Assembly: GCA_024180945.1 (NCBI GenBank)
Contig: JAKSGN010000035.1
Span: 62,001 to 126,000 of the forward strand
DNA from: Macrophomina tecta
Taxonomy: Eukaryota; Ascomycota; Dothideomycetes; Botryosphaeriales; Botryosphaeriaceae
Length of the DNA stretch: 64,000 nt
Direction: 5' to 3'
Shown: one piece after another, positions 1-11,055 of the stretch
Layout of the letters: each line of letters begins with the position of its first letter
How positions within the stretch are numbered: position 1 is the first letter of the stretch
Translations under genes and position numbers: made by a program
The notes under the pieces: generated by a model
What the model saw: the letters and a program-made list of their open reading frames with translations, nothing else
What the model was told of the DNA's origin: nothing
Databases searched by the model: none

Positions 1-343
1 GGAAGGATGACCCCGAATATCTCCTCAGCAGGTCAAGCTGTCTTTTGCCATGAAGTTTGACGCTCATCATATCCACCAGGATGGCTTCGGGGTTCGCACA
101 GAGGATGGACACTTGATTCCACGCGACTTCATAGGGGCCGCCTCGTCGATCGATAGCAAAAAGCTGGACGGAAAACTGGATATCCTGACCGCAAAGAGAA
201 TTGGATTTAAGCACCGTATGACAAGCGAGCTCTTCTCTAACTTTTGGTTCAATACAGCTGATTATGAACCCGTGGTGTCGTGTCATCTTTTGTCCTTTTT
301 TCTTTTCTTTTTTTTTTTTCCTTTGATATCCGCAATCGGATGA
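1..343 (+). CDS. 3' part of an unrecognised gene cut by the window edge
   Basis: An open frame runs from a likely 3' splice site (cag near 26-31) through a methionine at 50 to a stop at 341-343. The first 75 or so residues after that methionine have a protein-like mix (motifs DGFGVRTEDGHLIPRDF and SELFSNFWFNTADYEP), so I take this as a real exon whose gene starts left of the window. The last 20 residues are encoded by a T-rich tract at 295-325 that looks like intron or 3' UTR. The true coding end may therefore be a donor near 274 (gtgtcg), with an acceptor near 410. I do not recognise the family and assign no function. The next gene on the right is on the same strand. Confidence 0.3.
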
Positions 344-1072
344 ATGCTTCAACTCCGCTCACGTATTTGCACTGGTCATTACGGTGCTTTTGACACTGAT
401 CTCATAGGACTTGAACGTGCTTCGGGGTGCGCAATGACCGGGCAATGATGTATAAATATATTGGAATTCGGGATCCGGTGTAGAACATTCCGCGGAGTCG
501 GGCATCCGCAACGATCTGGGCAGTGTTAAAGAAAATGCATCATAACTTGAGAAAGACTGCGGGGTCGATTCGATTTGCTGGTGAGTGCCATGGGATATAA
601 GACGCATGCAAGACGAGGCCACTATGTACAGGGTTGAATGTGTCAAGGCAGGATGGCGGTGAAAGAAACTGACGGAGCAGAGTCGAGGGCTGGCAGCGGG
701 CCACCCTTTTGGCTCTTTGAGGTGCGTTATCGATAAGCGAGACCGGCCCTCAAGGTTGCGTCAGTCGCTTCTACCCTCTTCTTCACCCTCGCCCGCGTGC
801 TAAATTCACTCGGTACTCACCTCTATTTCCACGCCCGCGTCCCGCAGGAAGCACGAACACTTTGCTCTACCCCGCAATGCGTGTCCTGTCCCATATCACC
901 ACTCCCACTCCGGACTGAGCGCCTGCGCCACCGAAAGAGCTCGACGCCGTTGATCCGAAGCGGCACTTCCGAGCTGACTTGCCCTGCTCGACCGCACGCG
1001 CCCGTCACCTATACCTTTTCTCTCTTTCTCTCTCGCTCCCTCGGCCTATTCGCCGCAGCGCGGTCTACCAGA
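344..1072. other. Intergenic region and leader of the WD40 gene
   Basis: No supportable gene. The distal half from about 780 is pyrimidine-rich (repeated tctctttctc-type runs near 1020-1045), typical of fungal core promoters and leaders just upstream of a start codon. Short frames here lack protein-like composition. Confidence 0.5.
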
Positions 1073-4000
1073 ATGAGGAATCAGCTTTACAGCAAGCTGC
1101 TTAATCGCGAGCTAGGCTTGCGCGATACCAAGTACTCCCGCGTCCACGACATCTACGGCGACAGACAATGGATTCGTGATCTGGATATCGTCAACGAGCT
1201 CTCAGGTCACTCTGGATGCGTGAATGCTCTCTGGTAAACAACACTTATATCCTGCAACGCTGTATGTGCGCTAATATTGCCCCTCGTAGTTGGTCCAAGT
1301 CCGGCCAGTTGCTGGCATCAGGCTCAGATGACCAACATGTCAACCTTCACTCCTACCTCCCCCAGTCCTCTGACAATCAATTCGAATTCACCACTACGAT
1401 CGCCACCGGCCACCGCGCCAATATCTTCTCCGTCAAGTTCATGCCTTACACCAATGACCGTACTATCGTGACTGCCGCTGGAGACGCCGAAGTCCGCATC
1501 TTCGATATCGAATACGCCGGGAGCTCGTCCGTCCACTCGGCGCCTTCAAACACCACTCCGCGGCCCCGCGGCTTAAACACTGTCTATGATGGCGTGCGCT
1601 TCCTTGGCGAGAGCTCTTCGAATTGCAAGGTCTTCCGTTCGCATAGTGATAGGGTGAAAAGGATTGTTACCGAGTCCTCACCATGGCTCTTCTTGACGTG
1701 CTCGGAGGATGGTGAAGTTCGCCAATGGGATGTCCGTCAACCCGAGTCTCGCTATCCAGCTCCAAGCACATTGAGTAGGCGCACTGCTGAAGACGACAAT
1801 GTGCCGCCACCTCTCATTTCATACAAGCGCTACCACCTCGACTTGAACACCATCTCTTGTTCGCCCAGCCAGCCGCACTACATTGCTCTTGGGGGTGCTC
1901 ATCTACACTGCTTCCTGCATGACCGACGGATGACGGGTCGGGACAAACTGCGTGAAAGGGGCGCCTCACTCGCTTCTCCGGATAAGCTCTCAGATCACGA
2001 CAAGGAGCTCATGCGACAGGCAACTCAATGCGTCCGAAAGTTCGCACCGAATGGCCAAAAGCGTATGAAACGCACTGACAACGGCCATATCACCGCATGC
2101 AAGATCAGTGATCACAATCCAAATGACTTGATCGTGAGTTGGTCCGGAGAGTGGATCTATAGCTTTGACCTTGTTCATAGTCCCGATGCAGAAGAACAAG
2201 ATCAGGAAGAGACGCCGAAGACGAGCAAGAGCAGTAGTAGAGTCAAGGAATCGAAGAACAGAAAGAGGAAAAGGGCAAGGACTGGCCTATCACAAGAAGG
2301 CACAGAGCGGGCTGGTTCGAGGCCACGGACTGGCGACGGCTCGCCGGACGAGGATGAAGAAATGTCTTTGATGGTACATTATGAGAATGGCCAGCGCGAA
2401 GAGATACCTATTGAGCCACCTCGTTCCCGCAGTCCAATTTCTGAGGCGCGTGAAGCTGTTCTTCCGGAATCTCAAAGGCAGAGTTTTCGCATCGCAAAGA
2501 ATGTTGTCGCACTGCGAAAGAACCTCTTCACGTTGGGCGCTCGCAAAGACCCTTCGGATTCAGATCCAACCGGCTATGCAGTGCCTTTCTCTTCCGTTTT
2601 AAGCTACGCCGCGGCAATCCTACCTCAGATGGACGAGGTTTCTCGTGATTGGCGCTATCCAGTCAATCCCCTTAACATAGACGTGGCTTTTCAAAAGAAC
2701 TTGAGAGAGAAACGCGGCTCAGCCAGGCGCTTTGTACAGGCAGCTGGTACTCTGGCCAGAGTTTTGGGTGGCAGGTTACGTACTGCAGGCGGCGAGACGT
2801 CCTCATTGCTATCTAAGTTTGAGAAAATTGTTCCGGCCCCTCGCGAAGCTACGCAAATACCTCGGCACGAACAGTTTGGCTATGACTTTCTCAAAGCCAT
2901 TCTGCTATGGCTGGATAGCGGCGTCGGAGCTGTACTAGAAGGTTTCACCAAGTCGCGCGATGCACCCAGGGATTCTCCGCGTTTCCCTGTCCCATCGGAC
3001 TCTGGTATCGACGCCATCGACGAAGTCCTGATACCTTACCTGTTTGAACTGGCCGACGAGAATGCCGTTATCAATATTGACTCCTCGCCCTTTGAGACTG
3101 ATGAAAACCGCGTGGTCTTCCAATCCGAGAAAGCGGCTGTTACTGCTTTTGGGCGGGCCTTGAAGATTCCTTTTGCGGATCTATCAAGCGCAGTCGCTCC
3201 AGCCTCCTCTGATGTGGAAGGCGGTAGCTCTGGGTCTGAAGGCATTGGAGCACAGGATCGGAAGGCGGCCCTGAGGTTCTGGGGCTTCAAGGTTGGCCGC
3301 GGTATATTGATGAATGCTGGTCAGGGCATCGATTTTGCTTCCGTGGATAGAGCCTTCGGTGGCCTTGGTAGAGGAGATGCTACTGTCAGGCGAGATGAAG
3401 CTGCTATCAGTAGAGCTTTGAGAACCATTGACCCCGAGGAAGACGAGGATGTAGTCGAAAGCGCCAGCTTGGTGCGTCGCCCGAGAGAGAGCACGGCTAT
3501 GGATGAGGACGACCATATGGACAGCGACGAGGAGCCCGTGCCGCTGGAGCAGTTACGGGAGATTATAGGTGAACAGAATGACGACGACGAGGACGATGAT
3601 GAAGAAGAGGATGACGACGATGACGATGATGATGATGGTGCAGACTCTGGAGAGTCCAGCAACGAAGAAAACGACGACGACGACGACGATGACCTTGACG
3701 AACCGACCAGCTTTTTATTCCGCTCCGCATTTGAGCGCACGCGGTTAAAAGAGAAGGTAGAGCTCGATAAGCCTTGTTCACCTCACACGCGTCAGTACCG
3801 TGGCCATTGCAACGTGAAGACTGTCAAGGACGTCAACTTCTTTGGACTGGAGGACGAATATGTCGTCAGCGGCAGTGACTCCGGACACCTCTTCATCTGG
3901 GATAAGAAGACGACGCAGATTGTCAACATTCTTGAGGGCGATGGAGAGGTCGTTAATGTTGTCCAAGGTTTTTTTCTTCCCTTCCTTCTCACGCATTGCT

Positions 4001-4620
4001 CCGCTAAACCCAGCAGGTCACCCGTACGAGCCTATGATTGCGGTATCGGGCATCGACCACACCGTCAAGATATTCAGTCCCGATGCTCGCGCCCGCCGCA
4101 ACGCTCGTCTCGGCATCGGAGTCACGCCCAGCGACACCTCTCAGTTCTCTTCGATCTCCTTCGGTCGTCTGCGCCGCGCTCGTCCGTCACGCTCTCAGGC
4201 CTCTTCTGATGAGGTGGATACGACAACGGTTCCTGAAGGCGATGAGGATGAGGATGAGCGCGCTACACGCAACGGACTGCCGAGCCGTCGCCGTATGCAT
4301 GAAGAATATCGCATCACGTCCGAGAACGATGTCAACCGCGCTGGAGGTAGCCGCGAGACTTTCATTACGGTGAGTAGCCTTCTCTGAGTGGCTGAGGATC
4401 GCCCAAGTCTATTTTCGATCCAGCCGCTTCTTTGTTACATATAAATCCATACATCAGGCCCTATCAAAAAGTTTGAGATACTAATAAGTGTTCTCAGCGC
4501 GGTATGCTAGCTGAATTGGCCCAACGCTTCTACATGCACCCGGATGGCGACGGCGACGAAGGCGAAGAGGGTCATCCGAACCAGATCGTTGTCAGCGAGG
4601 ATAATTGCTCGGTCATGTGA
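1073..4620 (+). CDS. WD40 protein, DCAF6/DCAF8-like (CUL4-DDB1 substrate receptor family)
   Basis: Four exons: 1073-1233, 1290-3967, 4017-4369, 4498-4620, giving 1104 residues. The first intron joins to read GCVNALCWSKSG, the classic first blade of this family; the second restores GHPYEPMIAVSGIDHTVKIF, the C-terminal blade; the third has a CTAATAA branch point. WD40 repeats lie at both ends (about residues 45-270 and 900-1000). Between them is a long low-complexity insert with basic stretches and an Asp/Glu tract near residue 820-860 encoded by repeated gac/gat at about 3580-3695. In animals DCAF6/8 proteins recruit substrates to the CUL4-DDB1 ubiquitin ligase; that role is inferred here from family. 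The start was chosen because MRNQLYSKLLNRELG matches the conserved N-terminal helix, and upstream in-frame sequence is leader-like. It is in tandem with CWC22. Confidence 0.85.
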
Positions 4621-5447
4621 GGATGTTGGAGTTTTTCAGGGAGATTTCGGCGATATGGAGTTGGTAGGACATGCGAATGAAGAAAATCAGAAGCCTTTCA
4701 CTCTCGCTTTCCGCCTTTGAATATTATTGGGCGCTTATGTCTACACTGGTTTGTTTTCCTTCTTTTACAGAATTACCGTGCTTTGATTCAAGGGATTGGC
4801 CTTGTCGCTGAAGCTGCCGTAATATTGCATGCGACGTTGGCGGACGGGATGAGAGCGATTTGGCGGCCGTCGGCGCTGGGATGGAGAGATATCGCTTCTG
4901 TATGAGTAGGCAACAGGCGGTACAATTGCGGGATATCGTTCAGTCGGAGAGCTTGAGTCGGGGTGGAGGAAGTATATTTTGGCGGGTGCGGAAAGCAGGA
5001 TGGCAAGTGGTAGAAGTGACGAAGCCTTGCAAATTGTACATGGAATGGAACAAAGCAAATAGGATTTTTAGGCAGCCTTAACGCATTGAGGACTCGTAAG
5101 ACGTGGCGACTAATGAGTGGCAGTGGATGATCTGAGAGAGAGCCAGGTGTGGCTGGAGCTTGGACCTTTATCGCCGGCATCAATTCTGCCGGACTACAGC
5201 CGGGCTCCTGCGACTTTTGCTTGCTTGTGCCAGCCTGCGCGCCGCCAAACACTCCTCAGCTTCAGTCGCCATCGCTCTCGACTCTAATCCTCCCTTGCCA
5301 TTTCCGCCTTGGCCTTTAGCGGACTTGGCCGCCGCCCGCTGCGCGCCTGCTGTAGTCGAGTCAGCTGCGCCTCCGTGGTTGTTGCTACACCTCCCTCTTA
5401 CGGCGACGAGCCTGTCGAACGCTGCGTCGTTGCTCCATACAACCGAC
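4621..5447. other. Intergenic region between the WD40 gene and CWC22
   Basis: It holds the 3' UTR of the WD40 gene and the leader of CWC22. The CWC22 frame stays open upstream to a methionine at 5160, but that 96-residue extension is Ala/Leu/Pro-rich and unlike the conserved N-terminus, so I leave it out of the gene. Nothing else seen. Confidence 0.45.
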
Positions 5448-8189
5448 ATGAGTATGGAGATCGAGTCCGCTGTCCGAATTCCCTCGCCTGAGCCTGAGCG
5501 TCCGAGGAAGCGCTCCCCCCCCTCCCGCTCGCCCTCCCCTAGACGTTATCGCTCCCCCCCACGCCACAGATCGCGTACCATCTCGCCCGACCAACGCGAT
5601 GACGACCGCGCACGCGACCGCGACCGTGACCGCCAGCGCGACCTAGAGTTCCGCGCCCGACAGCCATCGCCGCCCAAGCCCGCGACAGAGGAGCAGAAGC
5701 AGGCCGCCGCCAAGGCAGAGTATGAGAAGCTGCTTAACATGCGCTCCGGAGGCACCTACATCCCACCCGCCCGGCTGCGCGCCCTGCAGGCTCAGATCAC
5801 GGATAAGACCAGCAAGGAGTACCAGCGGATGGCGTGGGAGGCATTGAAGAAGTCGATCAACGGCCTGATCAACAAGGTCAACGTCTCCAACATCAAGTAC
5901 ATCGTGCCCGAGCTGTTCAACGAGAATTTGATCCGCGGACGCGGCCTGTTTTGCAGGAGTATCATGAAAGCTCAGGCGGCTTCGTTGCCTTTCACGCCCA
6001 TCTACGCGGCTATGGCGGCGATTGTCAACACGAAGCTGCCGCAGGTGGGCGAGCTGCTGGTTACTCGGTTGGTTGTGCAGTTCCGGAAGGCGTTCAAGCG
6101 CAATGATAAGGCCGTGTGTTTGTCTTCGACGACTTTCCTCGCGCACCTGGTCAACCAGCAGGTGGTGCATGAGACGCTTGCTGCTCAGATTCTACTCCTT
6201 CTACTCCACAGGCCGACGGACGACAGCGTTGAGATTGCGGTGGGTTTGACGAGAGAAGTTGGTCAGCATTTGGAGGAAATGTCGCAACCGATTGCTCTGG
6301 CTGTTTTCGATCAATTCCGGAACATCTTGCACGAAGCCGATATCGACAAGCGCACCCAATACATGGTCGAAGTGCTGTTCCAGGTCAGGAAGGACAAGTA
6401 CAAGGACAACCCCGCTATTCGGGACGAGCTGGATTTGGTGGAGGAGGAGGATCAAATCACGCACAAGATTGGGCTTGATGATGAGGATTTAGAGGTTCAG
6501 GATGGGCTTAACATCTTCAAGTTTGGTAGGTGCTCTAGCATCCGTGCTTTTAGATCTGGGACTAAGAAAGATACAGATTCCGAGTGGCAGGAGCATGAAG
6601 ATGCTTACAAGCAACTAAAGGCTGAGATTTTGGGCGAGGCTGAGGGCAGTGACGACGATGAAGAAGACGAAGAAGACGACAGCTCCGAGGATGAAGACGA
6701 CAAGGCTGACCGAGAGCTCGAGATCAAGGATCAAACCAATACGGATCTGGTCAACCTCCGTCGTACCATATACCTCACGATCAAGTCCAGTGGTGGATTC
6801 GAAGAGTGTTGCCATAAGTTGATGAAAATCAATCTTCCGGCTGGTTACGAAAGTGAACTTCCGTCCATGATCATAGAGTGCGCATCTCAGGAGCGTACAT
6901 ACGACAAATTCTACGGTCTCATCGGTGAACGATTTGCCAAGCTGAATAGGCTTTGGAGAGATCTGTTCGAGGAGTCGTTCATGAAGTACTACAATACGAT
7001 CCATCGCTACGAGACCAACCGTCTGCGTATCATCGCGCAGTTCTTCGGCCACCTTCTCTCCAGCGATGCCATCGGCTGGCATGTCCTTTCGGTCGTCCGC
7101 TTGAACGAAAACGACACAACTTCGTCCAGCCGCATCTTCATCAAGATTCTGTTTGAGGATCTTGCCCAAGCCATGAGCATGAAGAAGCTCGCAGAACGTA
7201 TGAGAGACGACATGCTACAACCCAGCCTCGATGGCATCTTCCCTAAGGACGAAAGTCGCAACACCAGATTTGCCATCAACTTCTTCACGGCTATTGGCAT
7301 GGGTGTGCTCACGGAAGACATGCGCGAATATCTCAAAAATATGCCGAAGCCAGCGCCACCTCCTGCTTTGCCAGAGCCAGAGAGTGACTCAGAGAGTGTC
7401 TCTTCATACTCCAGCTACTCAAGCTACAGCTCACGGTCGAGATCATACTCTCGATCAAGGTCTCCGTCGAGGACGCGGAGACGAAGAGATAGCTACTCAG
7501 AATCACGGTCGAGGAGTCCACGCGGAAGGAGCCGTTCACGTTCATATTCCTACACTCCTCCCCGTCGCCGGCGTGATAGAAGCTACACAGAGTCTGTCTC
7601 ACGAAGCAGATCGCGGACTCCGGCTCGCCGTCGTAGGGATCGGTCGTCCAGCAGATCAGTTTCGAGATCACCAGCTCCACGCCGCAACCGAGCGACTTCT
7701 TCAGTTTCCCGCTCGCCTCCCGCGAAGAAGAATGGCCGTGCCAGGTATTCGACCTCGCGTTCGCCTACGCCGCCTCCACGAGCAGCGCGTAAGGGTCGTA
7801 GCCGGTCTGCTTCACTTTCGCGCACGCCACCCCGTCGCAGGAACCGCAGTCCCAGCTACTCGTCGCGTTCGCGGAGCCCCACACCCCGTGGGAAGGGACG
7901 TAGGTACAGCCCGTCTCCGTCGCGGAGCGTCAGCCGGTCACCAGCGCCGAGACATAGGTCCCCCGTGAGCCGTGACTACAGGAATTCTCGCGGTGGCAGA
8001 GATGATAAGTATTCGCGTCGAAGGAACACCAGCTCTCCGGAGGCCTCGCCACCAAGAAGATCGGGGGCAAAGGGTGGAAGACGTAGAAGTCCGTCCGCCA
8101 GCGTTTCGAGGAGTAGGAGCAGAAGCTACAGTCCAGCAAGGAGAGATGATGCAGGAAAAGGACGGGCGAGGGCCAGTGATTATTTGTAA
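5448..8189 (+). CDS. CWC22: Pre-mRNA-splicing factor CWC22 (MIF4G-MA3-RS protein)
   Basis: Two exons, 5448-6525 and 6577-8189, 896 residues. CWC22 is a spliceosome component that in animals escorts the exon-junction helicase eIF4AIII; family knowledge only. Seen in order: a short N-terminal Ser/Arg/Pro region, a MIF4G HEAT domain (about residues 125-310, starting YQRMAWEALKKSINGLINKV), an acidic linker (about 390-410), an MA3 domain (about 416-530, with the family motif NENDTTSSSRIFIKILFEDL) and a long C-terminal RS tail (about 625-896) of SRS, SPS and RRRR repeats. The intron at 6526-6576 (51 bases, acceptor gatacag) is a multiple of three without a stop, so an unspliced read-through protein is possible. 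Splicing restores LNIFKFDSEWQEHE, the conserved linker start. The start MSMEIES was chosen from conserved context. Confidence 0.92.
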   Translation: MSMEIESAVRIPSPEPERPRKRSPPSRSPSPRRYRSPPRHRSRTISPDQRDDDRARDRDRDRQRDLEFRARQPSPPKPATEEQKQAAAKAEYEKLLNMRSGGTYIPPARLRALQAQITDKTSKEYQRMAWEALKKSINGLINKVNVSNIKYIVPELFNENLIRGRGLFCRSIMKAQAASLPFTPIYAAMAAIVNTKLPQVGELLVTRLVVQFRKAFKRNDKAVCLSSTTFLAHLVNQQVVHETLAAQILLLLLHRPTDDSVEIAVGLTREVGQHLEEMSQPIALAVFDQFRNILHEADIDKRTQYMVEVLFQVRKDKYKDNPAIRDELDLVEEEDQITHKIGLDDEDLEVQDGLNIFKFGRCSSIRAFRSGTKKDTDSEWQEHEDAYKQLKAEILGEAEGSDDDEEDEEDDSSEDEDDKADRELEIKDQTNTDLVNLRRTIYLTIKSSGGFEECCHKLMKINLPAGYESELPSMIIECASQERTYDKFYGLIGERFAKLNRLWRDLFEESFMKYYNTIHRYETNRLRIIAQFFGHLLSSDAIGWHVLSVVRLNENDTTSSSRIFIKILFEDLAQAMSMKKLAERMRDDMLQPSLDGIFPKDESRNTRFAINFFTAIGMGVLTEDMREYLKNMPKPAPPPALPEPESDSESVSSYSSYSSYSSRSRSYSRSRSPSRTRRRRDSYSESRSRSPRGRSRSRSYSYTPPRRRRDRSYTESVSRSRSRTPARRRRDRSSSRSVSRSPAPRRNRATSSVSRSPPAKKNGRARYSTSRSPTPPPRAARKGRSRSASLSRTPPRRRNRSPSYSSRSRSPTPRGKGRRYSPSPSRSVSRSPAPRHRSPVSRDYRNSRGGRDDKYSRRRNTSSPEASPPRRSGAKGGRRRSPSASVSRSRSRSYSPARRDDAGKGRARASDYL

Positions 8190-8845
8190 ATTTATGCGAG
8201 ATGGAGTATTATGTGTAAAGAAGCAGGGCTGACAAGTACAGCAAGAAAGATTGAAGCAATTGGTTGGAAGGATTGGTGCAAATTGCTGAGCAGTAATAGG
8301 GCTGTGGGGCTGGGGTGATGAAGGGCGGTGGAGAGGTCAGGCGAGTTTCAGGGTTCAGTAGTCCAGAGCTCAGACGATAGAGAGCTTCCTTGACATGGAA
8401 GCGAGCGCTGCGTTCTAAAGCCAGGTCGCAACTGGCGGAAAAATAGTATGAACACGCGAGCATTCGCATCAACGATGCTTCCACATGTTCTCTCTGGCGC
8501 ACTCTCGATTTAGAAGCGATCAGTAAGCGTCGTGCGGCCGCCAGACCGACGATTGCGTGAGCAGCAGCAGCCCCATTAGCTTTTCGGACCCTTGGCGGGT
8601 CAAGAGATCTCAGCTTTCCCCATGCCATTCGGCGAATTGTTGTGCGCTGCGAACCCAAGCTCCATCCTCGGGTGCTCCGGAGCTTTCCCCACCATCAGGG
8701 CACCTTGCTCCATCTGAACGTACTTAAAACGTGCCCCTCGCTGTCAGAGAGACCCCTTTGCGTGCTACTCTCCTTTTCTTCCAACATCTCTCCATCAGCA
8801 TCCCCTGCCATTGGCTCGAGGAAGCTGCGATAAGTAATTAGGAAA
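8190..8845. other. Intergenic region, CWC22 to the paraoxonase-like gene
   Basis: 3' UTR of CWC22 and promoter of the next gene. I see no gene, RNA gene or repeat. Short frames on both strands are compositional. Confidence 0.45.
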
Positions 8846-10502
8846 ATGCTGGGCAAGATCCTCCCTGCTGTGGTACGTGGCACTTCAGCCTCGTTCGGCC
8901 CATCACCACAATGTCTTCCCACGTCTATCTCCCCGCTGTGATCGCGCCATCTTCGGGGACGGCAGTCTTTTGGAGCTACATGTGCTGATCTTGAGACGAA
9001 CAACAGGCCCTCGGCGGCGGCGTTGCCCTCCTCTGGCCGGAGCTGGCCTGGCGTGCGGGCACGCTGCAGCTCATCACCGCCAACGTCGACACGCTCCAGA
9101 ATGTGACCGTCTTCAAGGAGCAGCAGATCAAACACGCCGACATCCTCAAGAACTGCGAGGACGTCATTATCCTCGAGGAGCAGGGTGTGGCGCTGCTGAG
9201 CTGCGATCCGCAGCGTGATGCGTGGAACACGGTGATGGTGAGTTATTTCTTGCATACCATTTTGGGGGTTGGTGGTGGTGGTGGGAGCAGAATATGGCTC
9301 CCCCCCCGGCTGATTCCCGATGCAAAGAGGCGGCCATCAAAGCTAACCGCATTCCCCAGGGCACCTTCATCGACCCCTCCCCGCCCGGCGCCGTTTTCCA
9401 ATGGTTCTACACCGACCCGGACAGCTTCCCGCAGCCGCTCGCCATCGAGAACTTCGGCGCGCGCGCCGTGTCCGACTTCCACCCGCTGGGTATCGAGTAC
9501 CACGCCCCTTCCTCAACTCTCTACGTCGTCAACCACGCGTCGTCCGGCCCCACCGTCGAGCTCTTCGACTACGTGCCGTGGAACGGCTTCGGCCGCGCCG
9601 TGGCCACGCACCGCGTGAGCGTCAAGCACGACGCGCTGTGGACGCCCAACAGCGTGCACGCGCTCAACGGCACCAGCTTCCTCGCCACCAACGACCACTT
9701 CTTCCGCATCCGCGACGCCTTCGTCGCGCAGAAGGTCGAGACGTATGCCGCCCTGCCCGGCGGCAGCGTCGTGCACGTCTCCATCCCGGAAACCCTGCCG
9801 GCCGCGGATGCCGAGACGGGCGCGGTCTCCCTGTCGCCGAGCGAGATCAGGGTTAGGACCGTCGCCGACCGCATCCCCTTCGCCAATGGCCTCGCCCTGC
9901 TCAACAGCTCCACCCTCGCCGTCGCCTCCACCGGCGCCCGCAGCGTCAAGCTGTACGACTTCCACGTCTCTGACGACGACGGCGCCGTCGCGCTGGCGTA
10001 CAGGACCGAGGTCCGCGCGCCGGCCATGCTCGACAACGTCTTCGTCGATGCGCAAGGCCGCCTGCTGGCTGCGGGCCATCCCCGCCCCGGCGCGCTGGCG
10101 GCGATGGTGGCGCGCAGGGCCGAGTGCGTGCGCCTGCGCCTGCGCGCGGAGGCGGCGGCGGTGGAGCAGCATGGCGAGGAGGAGGGCGTGGACCAGAGGC
10201 TGGGCGAGGATGCGTCGGAGCAGGAAGAGCTGGCCGATGCGCAGAAGCCGCGGACCGTCAAGGTCGCGCTGAGTGAGGAGGATAGGGCCGCGCTGGAGAG
10301 GTGCCTCGAGACGTATGACGGAACGTCGCCGAGCTGGGTGGGCGAGCTGGTGGTCGGCGAGGACGGCGAGTTGGCGTGGAGAGAGCTGTTGGTTGGGCAC
10401 CAGGGATACGGAGCCAGCTCGGGCGTGGCGAGGGATGCGAAGGAGGGGATTGTGCTGGTGAGTGGACTGTATGAGAAGGGCATCTTCATCGGAAAGGAAT
10501 GA
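8846..10502 (+). CDS. Paraoxonase/arylesterase-family six-bladed propeller hydrolase, membrane-anchored
   Basis: Three exons, 8846-8872, 9007-9237 and 9360-10502, 466 residues. Family members hydrolyse lactones and aryl esters with a structural and a catalytic calcium. Seen: an N-terminal hydrophobic segment (about residues 4-22) likely to be a signal anchor; CEDVIIL near residue 60 matching the calcium-loop glutamate region; FHPLGIEYH (127-), LYVVNH (His145), TPNSVHALNGTSFLATNDHFF, FANGLAL and DNVFVD, which line up with the PON1 calcium and active-site segments. The mammalian His115 position is Leu129 here, while the His134 equivalent (His145) is kept. An acidic 50-60 residue insert rich in Glu/Gln/Ala interrupts the last blades. 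The substrate cannot be told from sequence. It is convergent with TFIIIA. Confidence 0.85.
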
Positions 10503-11055
10503 ATGAGTAGCCGAGTGATCTGAATTCGTCGGTCAAAGGTTGCGTATCAGGTTAGAGGTGGAAGGGATTGGCTTATGATGGTGCGGTATATGCGGATAGT
10601 TTTACAACCCCGCATGAGTGTTCGATAGAGGTCGCTGGCGGATCTCAAAAAGGCGACTTTCTACTAGGGGCCGGCGCGATAGACCTCGGATTGTATTCTT
10701 TTCTGAGAGCACTCAAGGCTAACGGTGGAGCAAGCAATCATTCTTGTTGAAGCGGTCTTTTTTCTATTGAGCTTGGTTGAAAACTCCAAAACTGTGAAGA
10801 TCTCAGCTCAGTGTCTAGCAGCTATGTAAAGAAAGCCGGTCCGACTGTACGCCATATCGCTCCATTTCCGATTAATCCAGCAATTTCCGCATCTGTAGCA
10901 GGCACTCAGGGTATCAATACAACACGCCAATATCAACTCTTCAGCAACACAGTAATTCCTTCAGTTTTCCATTTTCGAAGTCTTCCCCGTGTCCCATATT
11001 CAGAGTCTCTTCTTGTTATTCAGAACATCAAAGGAGACTGCCCATGTCGTTCAAC
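10503..11055. other. Convergent 3' intergenic region
   Basis: It lies between the 3' ends of the paraoxonase-like gene and the minus-strand TFIIIA gene, so it should hold two terminators/UTRs. Two short plus-strand frames (10568-10750, 10811-11080) have no recognisable content. Confidence 0.45.

Noticed and set aside
5160..5447. N-terminal extension of CWC22 to the methionine at 5160
   Set aside because: Ala/Leu/Pro-rich leader-like sequence; the conserved Ser/Arg/Pro N-terminus begins at 5448.
9513..10489. Two long minus-strand frames (about 300 codons) under the paraoxonase-like gene
   Set aside because: Antisense shadows of a very GC-rich coding exon.
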